Assembly: GCA_024644535.1 (NCBI GenBank)
Contig: JAHEKX010000028.1
Span: 1-64,000 of the forward strand
Source: Gammaproteobacteria bacterium
GTDB lineage: Bacteria; Pseudomonadota; Gammaproteobacteria; Pseudomonadales; Halieaceae
DNA: 64,000 nt
Direction: 5' to 3'
This document shows, in pieces, positions 45,995-57,736 of this stretch. Numbering within the stretch: position 1 is the stretch's first letter; each line of letters starts with the position of its first letter. The notes under the pieces were generated by a model, which was given only the letters and a program-made list of their open reading frames with translations, did no database searches and was not told the DNA's origin. Both the position numbers and the translations under genes were made by a program.

Positions 45995-47213
45995 TTTCTA
46001 TCAAAATGGCATTGTAACGACCCTGCACAATTTGCGGGCAAGGCCGGTCGCCGCCTTGGAAAACGAGCTAGAACAATTTGCGAAAAAACGACCTCTGGGT
46101 TTGATTTTACCTTCACTGTATTCGGAACTTGAAGCGCCCGCTTTGGAAAATATCGTTAAAGAGCTTCAAAAGGTTTCGTATTTGAATCAGGTCGTAGTGG
46201 GGCTTGATCGGGCCAGTCACGCCGAATACCAGCATGCGCTGCGGTTTTTCGAACGGTTGCCGCAGCACCACCGTATTTTGTGGAATGACGGACCTCGTTT
46301 GAGGGCATTGGACGCAGAACTTGAAGCGCTCGATCTTGCGCCTAAAGAGTTGGGTAAAGGACGCAACGTTTGGTACTGCATGGGATATGTACTGGCGTCT
46401 AATCGCGCTGAGGCGGTGGCTTTACACGATTGCGATATAGTGACTTACGAGCGTGATTTGCTAGCAAAGCTGATTTATCCGGTAGCCCACCCAATGTTCA
46501 ACTATGAGTTTTGCAAGGGCTTCTACGCTCGTGTCGCCGATGGAAAAATTAATGGGCGTGTCAGTCGCCTTTTGGTAACGCCTCTACTGCGCGCTGCTCA
46601 AAAAGTGTTGGGTAACATCGAGTATCTGACTTTTATGGACAGTTTTCGCTACCCCTTAGCGGGTGAGTTTTCTTTCCGTAGAGACGTGTTGACCGACTTG
46701 CGCATACCCAGTGATTGGGGCTTAGAGATCGGTGTTTTGTCTGAAATGTATCGCAACTACGCTAACAATAGATTGTGCCAGGCGGAAATTGCTGACCACT
46801 ATGATCACAAGCATCAAGACTTATCCGAGAATGACTCACAAGCCGGCTTGTCGCGGATGTCTATCGATATCTCCAAGGCATTGTTCCGTAAGCTCGCCAC
46901 CCAAGGCGTTACTCTAAGTCCCGAAATCTTTCGGGCAATTAAGGCTAGCTATTACCGTATTGCGCTGGATTTTGTCGAGAGCTACCGCAACGACGCCATT
47001 ATGAATGGATTAACGGTCGATATTCATGCAGAAGAGCGCGCGGTCGAGTTGTTTGCAGATAACATCATTCAAGCCGGAGAAGTATTTCTGGCGCGCCCAA
47101 AAGAGCGGCCATTTATACCTTCGTGGAATCGCGTTATTAGCGCTGTTCCTGATGTGCTCGAGCGCTTATATGAAGTTGTAGAACTGGATTACTTGGATAA
47201 TCGCGGGGATTAG
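45987..47213 (+). CDS. Glucosyl-3-phosphoglycerate synthase-like glycosyltransferase (GT81 type)
   Basis: A 408-residue GT-A glycosyltransferase. I use the ATG at 45987 with AAGGAA 5 bases upstream; earlier in-frame codons would lie inside the phosphatase gene. The acidic metal motif is DCD in VALHDCDIVTY; other marks are the Rossmann start LGLILPSLY, GKGRNVWYCMGYVLA, FSFRRDVL and DWGLEIGVL. Such proteins from Persephonella and Methanococcoides join NDP-glucose to 3-phosphoglycerate. With the adjoining phosphatase this gives the two-step route to glucosylglycerate. A mannosyl version is possible but less likely given the glucoside phosphorylase next door. Confidence 0.85.
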   Translation: MADFYQNGIVTTLHNLRARPVAALENELEQFAKKRPLGLILPSLYSELEAPALENIVKELQKVSYLNQVVVGLDRASHAEYQHALRFFERLPQHHRILWNDGPRLRALDAELEALDLAPKELGKGRNVWYCMGYVLASNRAEAVALHDCDIVTYERDLLAKLIYPVAHPMFNYEFCKGFYARVADGKINGRVSRLLVTPLLRAAQKVLGNIEYLTFMDSFRYPLAGEFSFRRDVLTDLRIPSDWGLEIGVLSEMYRNYANNRLCQAEIADHYDHKHQDLSENDSQAGLSRMSIDISKALFRKLATQGVTLSPEIFRAIKASYYRIALDFVESYRNDAIMNGLTVDIHAEERAVELFADNIIQAGEVFLARPKERPFIPSWNRVISAVPDVLERLYEVVELDYLDNRGD

Positions 47214-47216
47214 CAC

Positions 47217-48977
47217 GTGGCTTTAATATCACCCTTTGAGCATTTAACTGAGCGTGTTAAGCACTTGCTGCAGCAAATTTATAATGGCGTTTCGGGTGAT
47301 GTTGATATCGAAGCCTTAACCCAATCGCTACTTAATGAAATGCGCCTGAGTGAAGAGTCTACTCAACCCTTAGCGCACAAGAACGTGTGGAGCCAACGAG
47401 ATGCCTGGGTTATTACTTACGGGGATACAATTGTAAGGGATGACGAGAAACCGCTAATCACGTTGAGGCGATTTTTAGATCAGTATTTATCGGACGCGAT
47501 CAACGGTGTTCACGTATTGCCGTTTTATCCTTACAGTTCCGATGATGGCTTTGCCGTGCTTGATTATTCCAGCGTTAATGAAACTCTCGGATCTTGGAAT
47601 GATATTCAATCTTTGGCGTCTAGCTATTCGTTAATGGCGGATTTGGTGATTAATCACTGCTCAAGCCGCTCGCTTTGGTTTCAAAATTTTTTGAAAGGCG
47701 CGCACCCGGGCGCGGATTATTTTTTTACAGCAAGTCCCAACGATGATTTGACTTCGGTAGTTCGACCCAGGACTTCACCACTGTTGCAAGAGGTCGAGAC
47801 CGCATTGGGCACTCGATATGTCTGGTGTACCTTCAGTCACGATCAGGTCGACTTGGACTTTCGCAACCCCGAAGTTTTGTGGCAGTTTGTATCGATTGTT
47901 CGGTTTTATCTGGATATGGGGGTGCGAATTTTCCGTCTGGATGCCGTGGCATTCTTATGGAAGCAGGCGGACTCTACAAGTATCAATTTGCCGCAAACCC
48001 ATGCGGTAGTGCGTTTGTTGCGCGAGCTCATGGAGCACGCTATCTCTGAGTCAGTCATCATTACGGAAACCAATATCCCGAACATCGAGAACCTAAGCTA
48101 TTTCGGCAATGGTAACGAAGCGCATGGGGTGTATAACTTCAGCTTACCGCCCTTGTTGTTGCACGCCTTGGTAGAGGGCGACTGTACCCATTTGAACCAA
48201 TGGATGATGGGAATGCCGCCGGCGAAAACTGGAACAACCTATTTTAATTTTATTGCGTCTCACGACGGCATAGGTCTTCGCCCTGCCGAGGGGTTGTTAG
48301 ACGACGCAGAGCTTCAGACTCTAATCAATGCTATGGAAGCAAGAGGCGGACGCTTGTCACGGCGAAGTACTGCCGATGGCGATTCGCGCGTGTATGAAAT
48401 CAATATCTCATTGTTTGATGCGCTGTGCGATCCCGGCGACGAATTCATTGATATAGGTATACAGCGAATGGTCTGTGCCCACGCACTGATGTTCGCATTA
48501 GCGGGCATCCCCGGGATTTACATTCACAGTTTACTTGGTACACATAACGACTACGAGCGACTGGATCATTTAGGCTATAACCGCGCCATCAACCGGCGGC
48601 AATGGTCCGAGTTGGATTTGTTGGCTAAGCTTAATGACGAATTCTCGAGTCATGCGCGGGTTCTAGCGGGGCTGAAGAGCCTACTGGCGATACGGCAAAG
48701 ACAATCCGCATTCCATCCCAACGCGGCTCAATTTTTGTTGCACCTTAACAAAGAGGTCTTTGGCTTTTGGCGTGAAAGCCTAGATGGCCGTCAGCGCATT
48801 TTTTGCTTATTCAATATGACGAGTAAGACACAAGAAGTTCACATGGCTGATCTGAATTTGGTGGAGCCTTATTGGGTAGATTTGGTTTCTGGGCAAGACC
48901 ATGTGGACCGCAATCAGCGCGTAAACTTAAAGCCTTATCAAAGTTTGTGGCTAACTAATTTACCTAATCATCAGTAA
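47217..48977 (+). CDS. GH13_18 phosphorylase, probably glucosylglycerate phosphorylase
   Basis: A 586-residue family GH13 enzyme related to sucrose phosphorylase. The conserved regions are [44 protein letters not shown] with catalytic Asp242, IITETNIPN with acid/base Glu284, and [15 protein letters not shown]13_18 includes sucrose, sucrose-6-phosphate and glucosylglycerate phosphorylases. E. coli YcjM, in the last group, converts glucosylglycerate and phosphate to glucose-1-phosphate and glycerate. Context (synthase, phosphatase and glycerate kinase in one operon) favours that activity. GTG start, 3 bases after the synthase gene. Its 3' end overlaps a convergent gene by 14 bases. Confidence 0.86.
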   Translation: MALISPFEHLTERVKHLLQQIYNGVSGDVDIEALTQSLLNEMRLSEESTQPLAHKNVWSQRDAWVITYGDTIVRDDEKPLITLRRFLDQYLSDAINGVHVLPFYPYSSDDGFAVLDYSSVNETLGSWNDIQSLASSYSLMADLVINHCSSRSLWFQNFLKGAHPGADYFFTASPNDDLTSVVRPRTSPLLQEVETALGTRYVWCTFSHDQVDLDFRNPEVLWQFVSIVRFYLDMGVRIFRLDAVAFLWKQADSTSINLPQTHAVVRLLRELMEHAISESVIITETNIPNIENLSYFGNGNEAHGVYNFSLPPLLLHALVEGDCTHLNQWMMGMPPAKTGTTYFNFIASHDGIGLRPAEGLLDDAELQTLINAMEARGGRLSRRSTADGDSRVYEINISLFDALCDPGDEFIDIGIQRMVCAHALMFALAGIPGIYIHSLLGTHNDYERLDHLGYNRAINRRQWSELDLLAKLNDEFSSHARVLAGLKSLLAIRQRQSAFHPNAAQFLLHLNKEVFGFWRESLDGRQRIFCLFNMTSKTQEVHMADLNLVEPYWVDLVSGQDHVDRNQRVNLKPYQSLWLTNLPNHQ

Positions 48978-50217
48978 GGTTTTGGTAGCAGTAGTCGCGC
49001 ATTTTTCGGCTTGCTTCAAAGGGGCAAAGTTCAGTGCTGCTGGATTGTACCGCCCATTCTTCAAAGCTTAATAAGCCTGTTTTCGGTGGCGCTAGGTGAT
49101 GGATGAACTTAAGCGTTTTGAACCCATCAAACCATTGATGCAGCTGCCGCTGAAATTTCTGTGGCGTAGGGCCATGCGTTCTACAGTGCGTTAACGCTGC
49201 TTCGATACCAAGGCTTACAAGTGCGGCACGTGCCTCATGTGATAGACCTTCGGTTAGAGCGTCTAGTGTTTGCCCCCCAGCGGCGATCTTACCTACTAAG
49301 CAATTCAAACTCTGAAAAACGTGTGGTGGATAAAAGACCTTTGTTTTGAGGGGGGCAGTTTGGTCGCTGAGCTTGCTTACACCTTGCCCTGTACCGAAGG
49401 GAGTCCGGTTAGAACGTCTAGACGACAAAATAATCGTCGACTCCAAACCCAGTGTCCGGATCTTGCCCAACTTGTTGGCTTTGTTGAGCAGGTAAAAATC
49501 TTCGCCGGCGGCCCGCTTTGGCATGCCGCGCACCTGCGCATAGGCCTTGGCGCGAATAGCGATACAGCTGCCTATGGAGTGATGCGCATAAGGTGATCTC
49601 GCCTGTATTAGTCCTGCGACGTAGTGGTGCAGTTTAAGTTCATACAACGCCAGGGCTAACTGTTCTTCTGGCGTATCGGCTTGGCTGTGGCTAAACGGGT
49701 ACACGACCGCGGGCGTTTCAATGCTGGCGGCAGATAAGGTCTTGAAATAGTGCTCAGGTAACGACGCATCGGCATCGGTCATGGCAATCCAGTCGTTTTG
49801 GATGAGGCCAAGGTCATACCACTTCAAAGCGATATCTGCGGCAAACTTACGTGCTAGCCCCACTCCGTGCTTGGGGTTAAAGCCAGTTTGGTTAGTGCTG
49901 CGGTCGACTAATAGGATGTGACGATTGCCTTTCTCAAGTGTAATTAATTGGTCATACAGCCCCAGTCTCGCGCACGTTCGTCCGTGCGATACCGATTCAA
50001 CTAATCGAGTGTTCGTGTCGCTGGAGCGTCCCTGCGGATGATTCACCAGCAGTATGATTAAGGTGTTGGGCGTTTGGGGCAAGTGGTCAGTGAATTCAGG
50101 CGATTCGTCGAAACAGGGGATGCACAATACCCATTGCCATTGGTGCTGACCGGGAGGGTCTGGAAGCCCCAGCTCTGCGTGACGGCTTAAGTATTGTTGG
50201 ATGCTTTTTTGCATCAT
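48964..50217 (-). CDS. GT2-like glycosyltransferase family protein
   Basis: A 417-residue protein with glycosyltransferase family 2 features: an N-terminal [14 protein letters not shown] strand, a metal-binding DADASLP in [14 protein letters not shown] (about residue 152), and [20 protein letters not shown], which corresponds to the acceptor-side acidic motif. No membrane helix is obvious, so it is probably cytosolic. The sequence does not tell the donor or acceptor. It is convergent with the glucosylglycerate operon (14-base overlap) and 6 bases downstream of miaE, with which it may form an operon. Confidence 0.72.
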   Translation of the reverse strand: MMQKSIQQYLSRHAELGLPDPPGQHQWQWVLCIPCFDESPEFTDHLPQTPNTLIILLVNHPQGRSSDTNTRLVESVSHGRTCARLGLYDQLITLEKGNRHILLVDRSTNQTGFNPKHGVGLARKFAADIALKWYDLGLIQNDWIAMTDADASLPEHYFKTLSAASIETPAVVYPFSHSQADTPEEQLALALYELKLHHYVAGLIQARSPYAHHSIGSCIAIRAKAYAQVRGMPKRAAGEDFYLLNKANKLGKIRTLGLESTIILSSRRSNRTPFGTGQGVSKLSDQTAPLKTKVFYPPHVFQSLNCLVGKIAAGGQTLDALTEGLSHEARAALVSLGIEAALTHCRTHGPTPQKFQRQLHQWFDGFKTLKFIHHLAPPKTGLLSFEEWAVQSSSTELCPFEASRKMRDYCYQNLTDD

Positions 50218-50223
50218 TCGAGC

Positions 50224-50799
50224 CTAGTGCAGCGCAGCGCGTAAAGGTAGCGACCTTACAATATTAGCCTCGATTTCAAGAAGCTCTTGCCAGCGCTCGT
50301 CCACTTCGATCTGGGGAAAATACAAGTAAGCCAAATTCAAAAACGTTTCGTAATGGCGTTCTTCAGATCGAGCAATAGCTGCATAGAACTGCTTGATACC
50401 GGGTTCTTCCAGCGCCTGGGCTACCAGAGCAAACCGCTCGGCACCTCGAGCTTCGATGATGCTAGCGGTTAGCAATCGGTCCATTAGGTAAGGATCTTGG
50501 CCCTGACGGAGGCTTTTTCGAAACTCAATGACGTAGAGATCTTTCGTATCTGCCGCCGTGATAATACCTCGAGCGTGAATCCATTTAACGACCTCGCGGT
50601 AATGGCTGAGTTCCTCGACAGCTAGGTCCGCCATGGTGCTCACTAGTTCGAGTTTGTCGGGGTAGTGGCTTAGCATGGATATTGCCATACCTGAGGCTTT
50701 TTTTTCTGCGGCCGCATGATCTAGCAAGAACTCATTGAAGTCAGCGAGTACGGTGTTGACCCATTCGGGTGAGGTACTGTAGCGCAGCGGTGAACTCAT
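50224..50799 (-). CDS. miaE: tRNA-(ms2io6A37) hydroxylase MiaE
   Basis: A 191-residue diiron monooxygenase that hydroxylates the isopentenyl group of ms2i6A at position 37 of tRNA. A four-helix bundle carries the metal ligands: DHAAAEKKAS, EELSHYREV, EARGAERFALVA and SEERHYETFL. All Glu and His ligands expected for the family are seen. Length is somewhat shorter than Salmonella MiaE, as in Pseudomonas-type proteins. Confidence 0.92.
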   Translation of the reverse strand: MSSPLRYSTSPEWVNTVLADFNEFLLDHAAAEKKASGMAISMLSHYPDKLELVSTMADLAVEELSHYREVVKWIHARGIITAADTKDLYVIEFRKSLRQGQDPYLMDRLLTASIIEARGAERFALVAQALEEPGIKQFYAAIARSEERHYETFLNLAYLYFPQIEVDERWQELLEIEANIVRSLPLRAALH

Positions 50800-50931
50800 C
50801 AGGCATCCTTGTGTTGATTCGTGTGTATTGAACGAAAAATAAGCGCCAAACTCAAGGAGTACGCCTGTTTTAGCAGGCTGTGTTAGACTTGCGCCAGAAT
50901 TACAGTTTGCCAGATTTACAAGGAATAAAGC

Positions 50932-52134
50932 ATGGTTATTAAGCCTAAAGTTCGCGGTTTTTTATGCACTACAACGCATCCAGAGGGATGTGCCGAGAAT
51001 GTCCGTCGACAAATTCGTTATACGCAAGCGCAAGGTGCTATTGACAGCGGTCCTCAGCGCGTTCTGGTTATTGGGGCTTCTACCGGTTATGGCCTTGCCT
51101 CACGTATTACCGCCGGCTTTGGTTGTGGTGCCAGCACCTTGGGCATCTTTTTCGAAAAACCCGGCACCGAGAAAAAAACCGGTACGGCGGGATGGTATAA
51201 CTCAGCCGCTTTTCATGAGTGCGCTGAAGAAGAGGGTTTGTACGCAAAAAGTATTAATGGCGATGCTTTTTCTAATGCGTTAAAGCAACAAACTATTGAT
51301 GTCATTCGCAAAGACCTCGGCCAGGTCGATTTGGTCGTTTACTCGCTTGCGGCACCTCGCCGAACGCATCCAGACACCGGGGTTGTGTACTCTTCAACAT
51401 TAAAGCCTATTGGCGCCGCGTGCACTCAGAAGGGCGTTAATACCGATAAAGAAAGTATCCAGGACTTTCACTTAGAGCCAGCTAATGAAGAGGAAATAGC
51501 CAATACAGTTGCGGTCATGGGCGGCGAAGATTGGCAAATGTGGATTGATGCCCTCGATTCGGCCGGCGTGTTGGCTGAGGGCGCTAAAACCACAGCGTAT
51601 ACCTACATTGGCGAGAAGCTGACCTGGGATATCTATTGGCATGGTACGATCGGTGCGGCTAAAAAAGACTTAGACAAACGCGTTGTTGATATTCGCGCCA
51701 AGTTGGCAGAGAAAGACGGCGACGCTCGAGTCTCTGTGCTGAAGGCAGTAGTGACTCAGGCTAGTGCCGCCATTCCGGCCATGCCTATTTATTTGGCCAT
51801 CCTATTTAAAGTGATGAAGGCCAAAGGCGTGCACGAGGGCTGTATCGAACAAATTCAATATTTGTTCCGTCACGGTTTGTATTCCTCGCACCCAGATATG
51901 GACGATGAAGGGCGCCTGCGTGCCGACGCTAAAGAGCTCGCAGAAGATGTTCAGGCTTCAGTCGCAGAGGCGTGGGACCGAATTGATACCGATAACTTAA
52001 ATACGCTGTCCGATTTTGCAGGTTATAAGCGCGAATTTTTACAGTTGTTCGGTTTTGAAGTTGACGGTGTTGATTACGAAGCCGACGTCGACCCCGTGGT
52101 CGATATTGCTGGGCTGATTGAGCCCAATGTTTGA
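50932..52134 (+). CDS. fabV: Enoyl-[ACP]/trans-2-enoyl-CoA reductase FabV
   Basis: A 400-residue NADH-dependent enoyl reductase, the triclosan-tolerant type. Marks are the N-terminal [19 protein letters not shown], the cofactor loop [25 protein letters not shown], and the active-site segment [26 protein letters not shown] with the Tyr-x8-Lys pattern typical of FabV. It performs the last reduction in each round of fatty-acid elongation. A good ribosome binding site (AAGGAATAAAGC) precedes the ATG. The following MBL gene starts inside its last codons. Confidence 0.97.
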   Translation: MVIKPKVRGFLCTTTHPEGCAENVRRQIRYTQAQGAIDSGPQRVLVIGASTGYGLASRITAGFGCGASTLGIFFEKPGTEKKTGTAGWYNSAAFHECAEEEGLYAKSINGDAFSNALKQQTIDVIRKDLGQVDLVVYSLAAPRRTHPDTGVVYSSTLKPIGAACTQKGVNTDKESIQDFHLEPANEEEIANTVAVMGGEDWQMWIDALDSAGVLAEGAKTTAYTYIGEKLTWDIYWHGTIGAAKKDLDKRVVDIRAKLAEKDGDARVSVLKAVVTQASAAIPAMPIYLAILFKVMKAKGVHEGCIEQIQYLFRHGLYSSHPDMDDEGRLRADAKELAEDVQASVAEAWDRIDTDNLNTLSDFAGYKREFLQLFGFEVDGVDYEADVDPVVDIAGLIEPNV

Positions 52135-52957
52135 ACCAGGACTTGCGGTTCAGCTGTCGCCCTTGGTTCGGCGGATAACGGCACCCAATCCAGGCCCGAT
52201 GACAGGGCCTGGTACAAATACCTATTTGGTGGGCAGCGATGAAATTGCGGTCATTGACCCAGGTCCGGCAATCGATAGTCACATTGATGCCATCTTTGAG
52301 ATCGGTGGTAGCGCAATTTCTCGCATTTTTTGCACTCATACACACAGCGACCATTCACCTGCTGCTGCTAGGTTAGCAGAGCTCACTGGCGCTGAGCTGA
52401 TTGGTGCTGCGCCACCTAATGATCGTTTCAACGATCAAACCTTTACGCCGACAGTTCATGTCAGTGACGGCCAAACATTTACAGAATGTGACTACACGAT
52501 TCGAGCGGTACATACACCTGGCCATGTGGGTAACCACTATTGCTTTTTCTTGGAAGAAGAGGGCATGGTCTTTGCTGGGGATCATGTGATGAATGGTTCA
52601 ACCGTAGTGATTATTCCGCCTAGTGGCGATATGAAACACTATATCGAGTCGCTTCAAGCACTGGCTCAACTGCCTTTACAAGTGATTGCTCCAGCGCACG
52701 GAGATTTGATACAAGCGCCTTTGGATGAGATTAATGGTTTGATAGCGCACAGATTAAAGCGCGAGACTAAGGTCATTGATACGCTGGAGCGAATTGGCGC
52801 AACAACGATCTCCCAAATGGTTTCCGCCGTGTACGACGATGTCGATCCCAGTTTACATACTTGGGCCAAGTTGTCGCTTGAGGCGCATTTATTAAAATTA
52901 GAGGTCGAAATGCGAGTCAGTCGCTCTTCCGATGAGCGTTGGGCACTGATAAAGTAA
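52127..52957 (+). CDS. MBL-fold metallo-hydrolase (LACTB2/glyoxalase II-like)
   Basis: About 276 residues. The metallo-beta-lactamase motif is HTHSDH in [16 protein letters not shown]; later metal ligands lie in [27 protein letters not shown] and APAHGD. A C-terminal winged-helix-like extension (about 195-276) resembles the LACTB2/RNase-like group. The ATG at 52127 overlaps the fabV stop region by 8 bases. The substrate is unknown: a thioester hydrolase would suit the fabV and acyl-CoA ligase neighbours, but the closest human homologue is a nuclease. Confidence 0.87.
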   Translation: MFEPGLAVQLSPLVRRITAPNPGPMTGPGTNTYLVGSDEIAVIDPGPAIDSHIDAIFEIGGSAISRIFCTHTHSDHSPAAARLAELTGAELIGAAPPNDRFNDQTFTPTVHVSDGQTFTECDYTIRAVHTPGHVGNHYCFFLEEEGMVFAGDHVMNGSTVVIIPPSGDMKHYIESLQALAQLPLQVIAPAHGDLIQAPLDEINGLIAHRLKRETKVIDTLERIGATTISQMVSAVYDDVDPSLHTWAKLSLEAHLLKLEVEMRVSRSSDERWALIK

Positions 52958-52989
52958 CCGCTGTAAACATTTAACAATAAGGAGTAGCG

Positions 52990-54618
52990 ATGAATGGTTT
53001 AATGATGAGTGTTTCGCTCAATCTGAAATCGATTATTGAACATGGTACGCGAGTAAATGGTGATGCCGAGATCGTATCTGTAACACGAGACAATCCACGT
53101 CATCGTTATACCTACAAAGAGGCCTTTACTCGGGCGAATCAACTCGCATCAGCGATGTCGTCTTGGGGCTTGCAGCCTGGCGATCGCGTTGCAACACTTG
53201 CTTGGAACGACTACCGCCACTTCGAAACCTACTATGCAGTGGGTTGTTCAGGGTATGTGACACACACCATTAACCCGCGCTTATTCCCAGAGCAATTGGT
53301 GTTTATCATTAATCACGCCGATGATCAGTACGTATTTTTGGATGCTGATTTCGTACCTTTAGTCGAAAAAATCGCTGACCAATGTCCAAACGTTAAAGGG
53401 TACGTGGTCATGATCGGTGAAGAGCAAATGCCCGAGACTACGCTCCCGAACGCAATTTGCTATGAGACTTTGGTGGCTTCGGCAGCTGCCGACTACGAGT
53501 GGCCCGATGTGGACGAGAATTCGGCGTGTGCTTTGTGCTATACCTCGGGTACTACAGGTAACCCCAAAGGTGTCTTGTATTCTCACCGTTCAACCATACT
53601 GCACGCTTATGCTGGCTTATTGCCGGATGCCATGGGCCTAGGTCAAGCAGATATCATTTTGCCCATCGTACCCATGTTTCACGTTAATGCCTGGGGCTTG
53701 CCTTATGCTTGCCCAATGATAGGCGCTAAGTTGGTTATGCCCGGTAATAAGATGGGTGATGGCGAGACCCTGGCAACATTAATTAACGAAGAAAGTGTGA
53801 CCTTCTCGGCCGGCGTCCCCACAGTTTGGTTGAGCTTAATTAATTATCTGAAACAAGCCGACATGCGCGTGGAAACCCTTAAGAAAGTCATTGTTGGTGG
53901 GTCTGCTTGCCCGCTGTCGATCATGGAAGACTTTGATACCTATGGTGTAGAAACGCGGGTAGGTTGGGGCATGACGGAAATGAGCCCATTGGGCACCACT
54001 AACCCGAGCATGGATATTCGCGATGAAATGCCAGCGGACGAGTTCGCCAAACTGCGTTTAAAAGCTGGGCGCCCCATTTACGGTTGTGAGGTCAAAATTA
54101 CTGATGACGACAACAACGAGTTACCCTGGGATGGTGTGGCTTTTGGTTCGCTCAAAGTCCGCGGACCTTGGATTTGCAGTGCGTATTACAAACTGGAGGG
54201 TAGCTCTGCTCATGGCGACGACGGTTGGTTTGAAACCGGTGACGTAGCGACCATTGATCCTCGCGGTTATATCGCTATTACCGACCGAACCAAAGATGTC
54301 ATTAAATCGGGTGGCGAATGGATTTCATCAATTGATGTCGAAAACGTGGCAACCGACCACCCGAAAGTGGCGGAGGCCGCGGTTATTGGACGTATCCACG
54401 ACAAGTGGGGCGAGCGACCCTTGCTGATTGTGGTGCGCAACGCACAAGGTGCTGATTTAACCGCCGAGGAAATTACCGCATGGTTTGACGGTAAGATTGC
54501 GAAGTGGTGGACGCCCGATGCGGTTGAGTTCATTGAAGAAATGCCCCACACCGCAACCGGGAAGATCCAGAAAACGACCTTGCGCGATATCTTCGCTGAC
54601 TTTACGTTCTCGAGTTAA
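52990..54618 (+). CDS. Medium/long-chain fatty acid-CoA ligase (AlkK-like)
   Basis: A 542-residue acyl-adenylate-forming enzyme. The AMP-binding P-loop is CYTSGTTGNPKGVLYSHRS. Motif GWGMTEMSPLGT (A5-type) and DGWFETGDVATIDPRGYIAITDRTKDVIKSGGEWISSIDVE (A7/A8) are followed by C-terminal GKIQKTTLR with the catalytic Lys. It activates fatty acids to acyl-CoA. The sequence is of the AlkK/FadD3-like type used for medium-chain acids. AAGGAG precedes the ATG. It ends 20 bases before a strong terminator. Confidence 0.92.
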   Translation: MNGLMMSVSLNLKSIIEHGTRVNGDAEIVSVTRDNPRHRYTYKEAFTRANQLASAMSSWGLQPGDRVATLAWNDYRHFETYYAVGCSGYVTHTINPRLFPEQLVFIINHADDQYVFLDADFVPLVEKIADQCPNVKGYVVMIGEEQMPETTLPNAICYETLVASAAADYEWPDVDENSACALCYTSGTTGNPKGVLYSHRSTILHAYAGLLPDAMGLGQADIILPIVPMFHVNAWGLPYACPMIGAKLVMPGNKMGDGETLATLINEESVTFSAGVPTVWLSLINYLKQADMRVETLKKVIVGGSACPLSIMEDFDTYGVETRVGWGMTEMSPLGTTNPSMDIRDEMPADEFAKLRLKAGRPIYGCEVKITDDDNNELPWDGVAFGSLKVRGPWICSAYYKLEGSSAHGDDGWFETGDVATIDPRGYIAITDRTKDVIKSGGEWISSIDVENVATDHPKVAEAAVIGRIHDKWGERPLLIVVRNAQGADLTAEEITAWFDGKIAKWWTPDAVEFIEEMPHTATGKIQKTTLRDIFADFTFSS

Positions 54619-54638
54619 GGCAGCATTCAAGCACAAAG

Positions 54639-54665
54639 GCCCGCATCTTTGATGCGGGCTTTTTT
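54639..54665 (+). terminator. Intrinsic terminator after the acyl-CoA ligase gene
   Basis: A perfect 9-bp stem GCCCGCATC/GATGCGGGC with a 3-base loop, followed by six T. It closes the fabV-MBL-ligase operon. Confidence 0.92.
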
Positions 54666-54679
54666 CATTGAGAGCGAAA

Positions 54680-55546
54680 ATGTCCAAGTCACACAATATC
54701 TACCTTGCTATGACCCTAGTATCGGCCATGTTGATGGCCGCGATCGGGCCTTTGGCAAGATGGTCTGAGACAGCCCCAGAGGTTGTTACCTTTTATCGTG
54801 TGTTCATTGGTGCTGCGTGCATAGTGGTTTTGGGTGTGCTGCAGAAACGCAGGTTTAGCCTAGCGTTCAAGCCGACTCTTCAATCGATCATGGCGGGTGT
54901 TGCCCTGACAGGTTTCATGGTTGCCTATGTTAAAGCGGTAGAGCTGATGCCGATGGCTGAGGCGGTCATGATTATGTATCTGGCGCCTTTGCTTGCGGCG
55001 GTGGGTGCGTATGTTTTCTTCGGCGAAAAACTGACGGGTTTAAGCTTGGCGATGGTGGGCTTGGCTCTGGCGGGTTTCGTTTTAATGATCGACTTTGATG
55101 CGCGGCCAAGCGGCATGGACGAAACCTATGCCTTTGGCTTGATGTTTGCCCTGACTGCGTGCCTAAGCTATACCAGTTTTATATTGATCAACCGGCGGCC
55201 CAGCAAGCTTGAGCCTATTCAGAGTACTTTAGTTCAGCTCAGTGTTGCATCACTTTTGTTGGCGTACTTTGCTGTCGATGCTGGTATTCCCGAACAAGAA
55301 CAGTGGCTGTGGCTTGTGTTGATTGGGGTGGGGCCGGGATTTTTGGCGATGGTGTTTGCAGTTCAAGCCTTGAGTCGAATTCCCGCGGTCACATACGGTA
55401 CCTTGGCCTATATGGAGCCCTTAACGGTTGCCGTGCTAGCGTGGGGCTTTTTTGGCGAGGTCATGAATACACAGCAATTGATCGGTGCCGCTTGTATTAT
55501 TTTGGCCGGTTTGGTGAAGGCAAGGGTAGCCAGTAAGTCATATTGA
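54680..55546 (+). CDS. EamA/DMT superfamily transporter
   Basis: A 288-residue inner-membrane protein with about ten hydrophobic helices in two EamA repeats (for example MTLVSAMLMAAIGPLARW, AEAVMIMYLAPLLAAVGAYVFFGEKL and, in the second repeat, PAVTYGTLAYMEPLTVAVLAWGFFGEVM). The ATG at 54680 has GAGAGCGA upstream; a TTG at 54668 is less likely. It is a drug/metabolite-type exporter with unknown substrate. It lies between two terminators and so is a single-gene transcript. Confidence 0.88.
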   Translation: MSKSHNIYLAMTLVSAMLMAAIGPLARWSETAPEVVTFYRVFIGAACIVVLGVLQKRRFSLAFKPTLQSIMAGVALTGFMVAYVKAVELMPMAEAVMIMYLAPLLAAVGAYVFFGEKLTGLSLAMVGLALAGFVLMIDFDARPSGMDETYAFGLMFALTACLSYTSFILINRRPSKLEPIQSTLVQLSVASLLLAYFAVDAGIPEQEQWLWLVLIGVGPGFLAMVFAVQALSRIPAVTYGTLAYMEPLTVAVLAWGFFGEVMNTQQLIGAACIILAGLVKARVASKSY

Positions 55547-55552
55547 CCTTCC

Positions 55553-55589
55553 AAAAAAAAGCCCAGTAGCTCGCGCTACTGGGCTTTTT
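55553..55589. terminator. Bidirectional terminator between the EamA transporter gene and groEL
   Basis: A perfect 10-bp stem GCCCAGTAGC/GCTACTGGGC with loop TCGC. Eight A precede it and five T follow, so it works on both strands. It ends the transporter gene (plus) and the groES-groEL operon (minus). Confidence 0.93.
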
Positions 55590-55607
55590 ACTTACCGTGG
55601 GGCTGGC

Positions 55608-57263
<1,656 letters not shown>

Positions 57264-57280
57264 TTAGTGTGAAACGAAAA

Positions 57281-57571
57281 TTACTCTACGACTGCGTAGA
57301 TTTCGCTTTCGCTCATAATAATTAATTCTTCACCGTCGACTTCGATGGTGTTGCTACCAGCGTACTGGCCAAACACAACGGTATCGCCGACTTTAACTGC
57401 CATAGCACGTGTTTCGCCGCTATCCAGAGCTTTGCCTGTACCGACAGCTACCACTTCACCTTGGTTTGGTTTTTCTTTTGCAGAGCCGGGCAACAAGATG
57501 CCGCCAGCGGTGGTTTGCTCTTCTTCCTTGCGACGAACGACCACACGGTCGTACAACGGACGAATATTCAT
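57281..57571 (-). CDS. groES: Co-chaperonin GroES (Hsp10)
   Basis: A 96-residue lid of the GroEL cage. It starts [14 protein letters not shown], has the mobile loop [29 protein letters not shown], and ends [19 protein letters not shown] prefer the ATG at 57571, 9 bases after GGAGA, over a TTG nine bases upstream that would add three residues. It is first in the groES-groEL operon under a sigma-32 promoter and a CIRCE element. Confidence 0.98.
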   Translation of the reverse strand: MNIRPLYDRVVVRRKEEEQTTAGGILLPGSAKEKPNQGEVVAVGTGKALDSGETRAMAVKVGDTVVFGQYAGSNTIEVDGEELIIMSESEIYAVVE

Positions 57572-57628
57572 TGATGTCAATCTCCACTAATCAGATGTTA
57601 TAGACACCCCTTTATCAGGGCTGAGTTG

Positions 57629-57657
57629 TATATGGGGGTGTGCACGTGTTTTTCAAG
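57629..57657 (-). promoter_or_regulatory. Sigma-32 (heat-shock) promoter of groES-groEL
   Basis: On the minus strand there is CCCCTTGAA (core CTTGAA 57657-57652), a 14-base spacer, then CCCCATATA (57637-57629). Both boxes fit the sigma-32 consensus. It is about 58 bases before the groES start. Confidence 0.82.
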
Positions 57658-57664
57658 GGGTGAG

Positions 57665-57691
57665 TTAGCACTCTTTTGCATAGAGTGCTAA
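57665..57691. promoter_or_regulatory. CIRCE element (HrcA operator)
   Basis: TTAGCACTC, 9 bases, GAGTGCTAA: a perfect match to the canonical CIRCE inverted repeat. It lies 7 bases upstream of the -35 box of the groES sigma-32 promoter rather than over or downstream of it, and downstream of fxsA. HrcA is encoded at 3.3 kb. Confidence 0.95.
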
Positions 57692-57736
57692 AATTTTTTT
57701 CGGGTAACATTATTTATGAAAATCAATAGGTTGAGG

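Noticed and set aside
47217-48977. Sucrose phosphorylase as the name for the GH13 enzyme
   Set aside because: Same subfamily, but no sucrose gene is nearby. The adjacent synthase, phosphatase and glycerate kinase point to glucosylglycerate.
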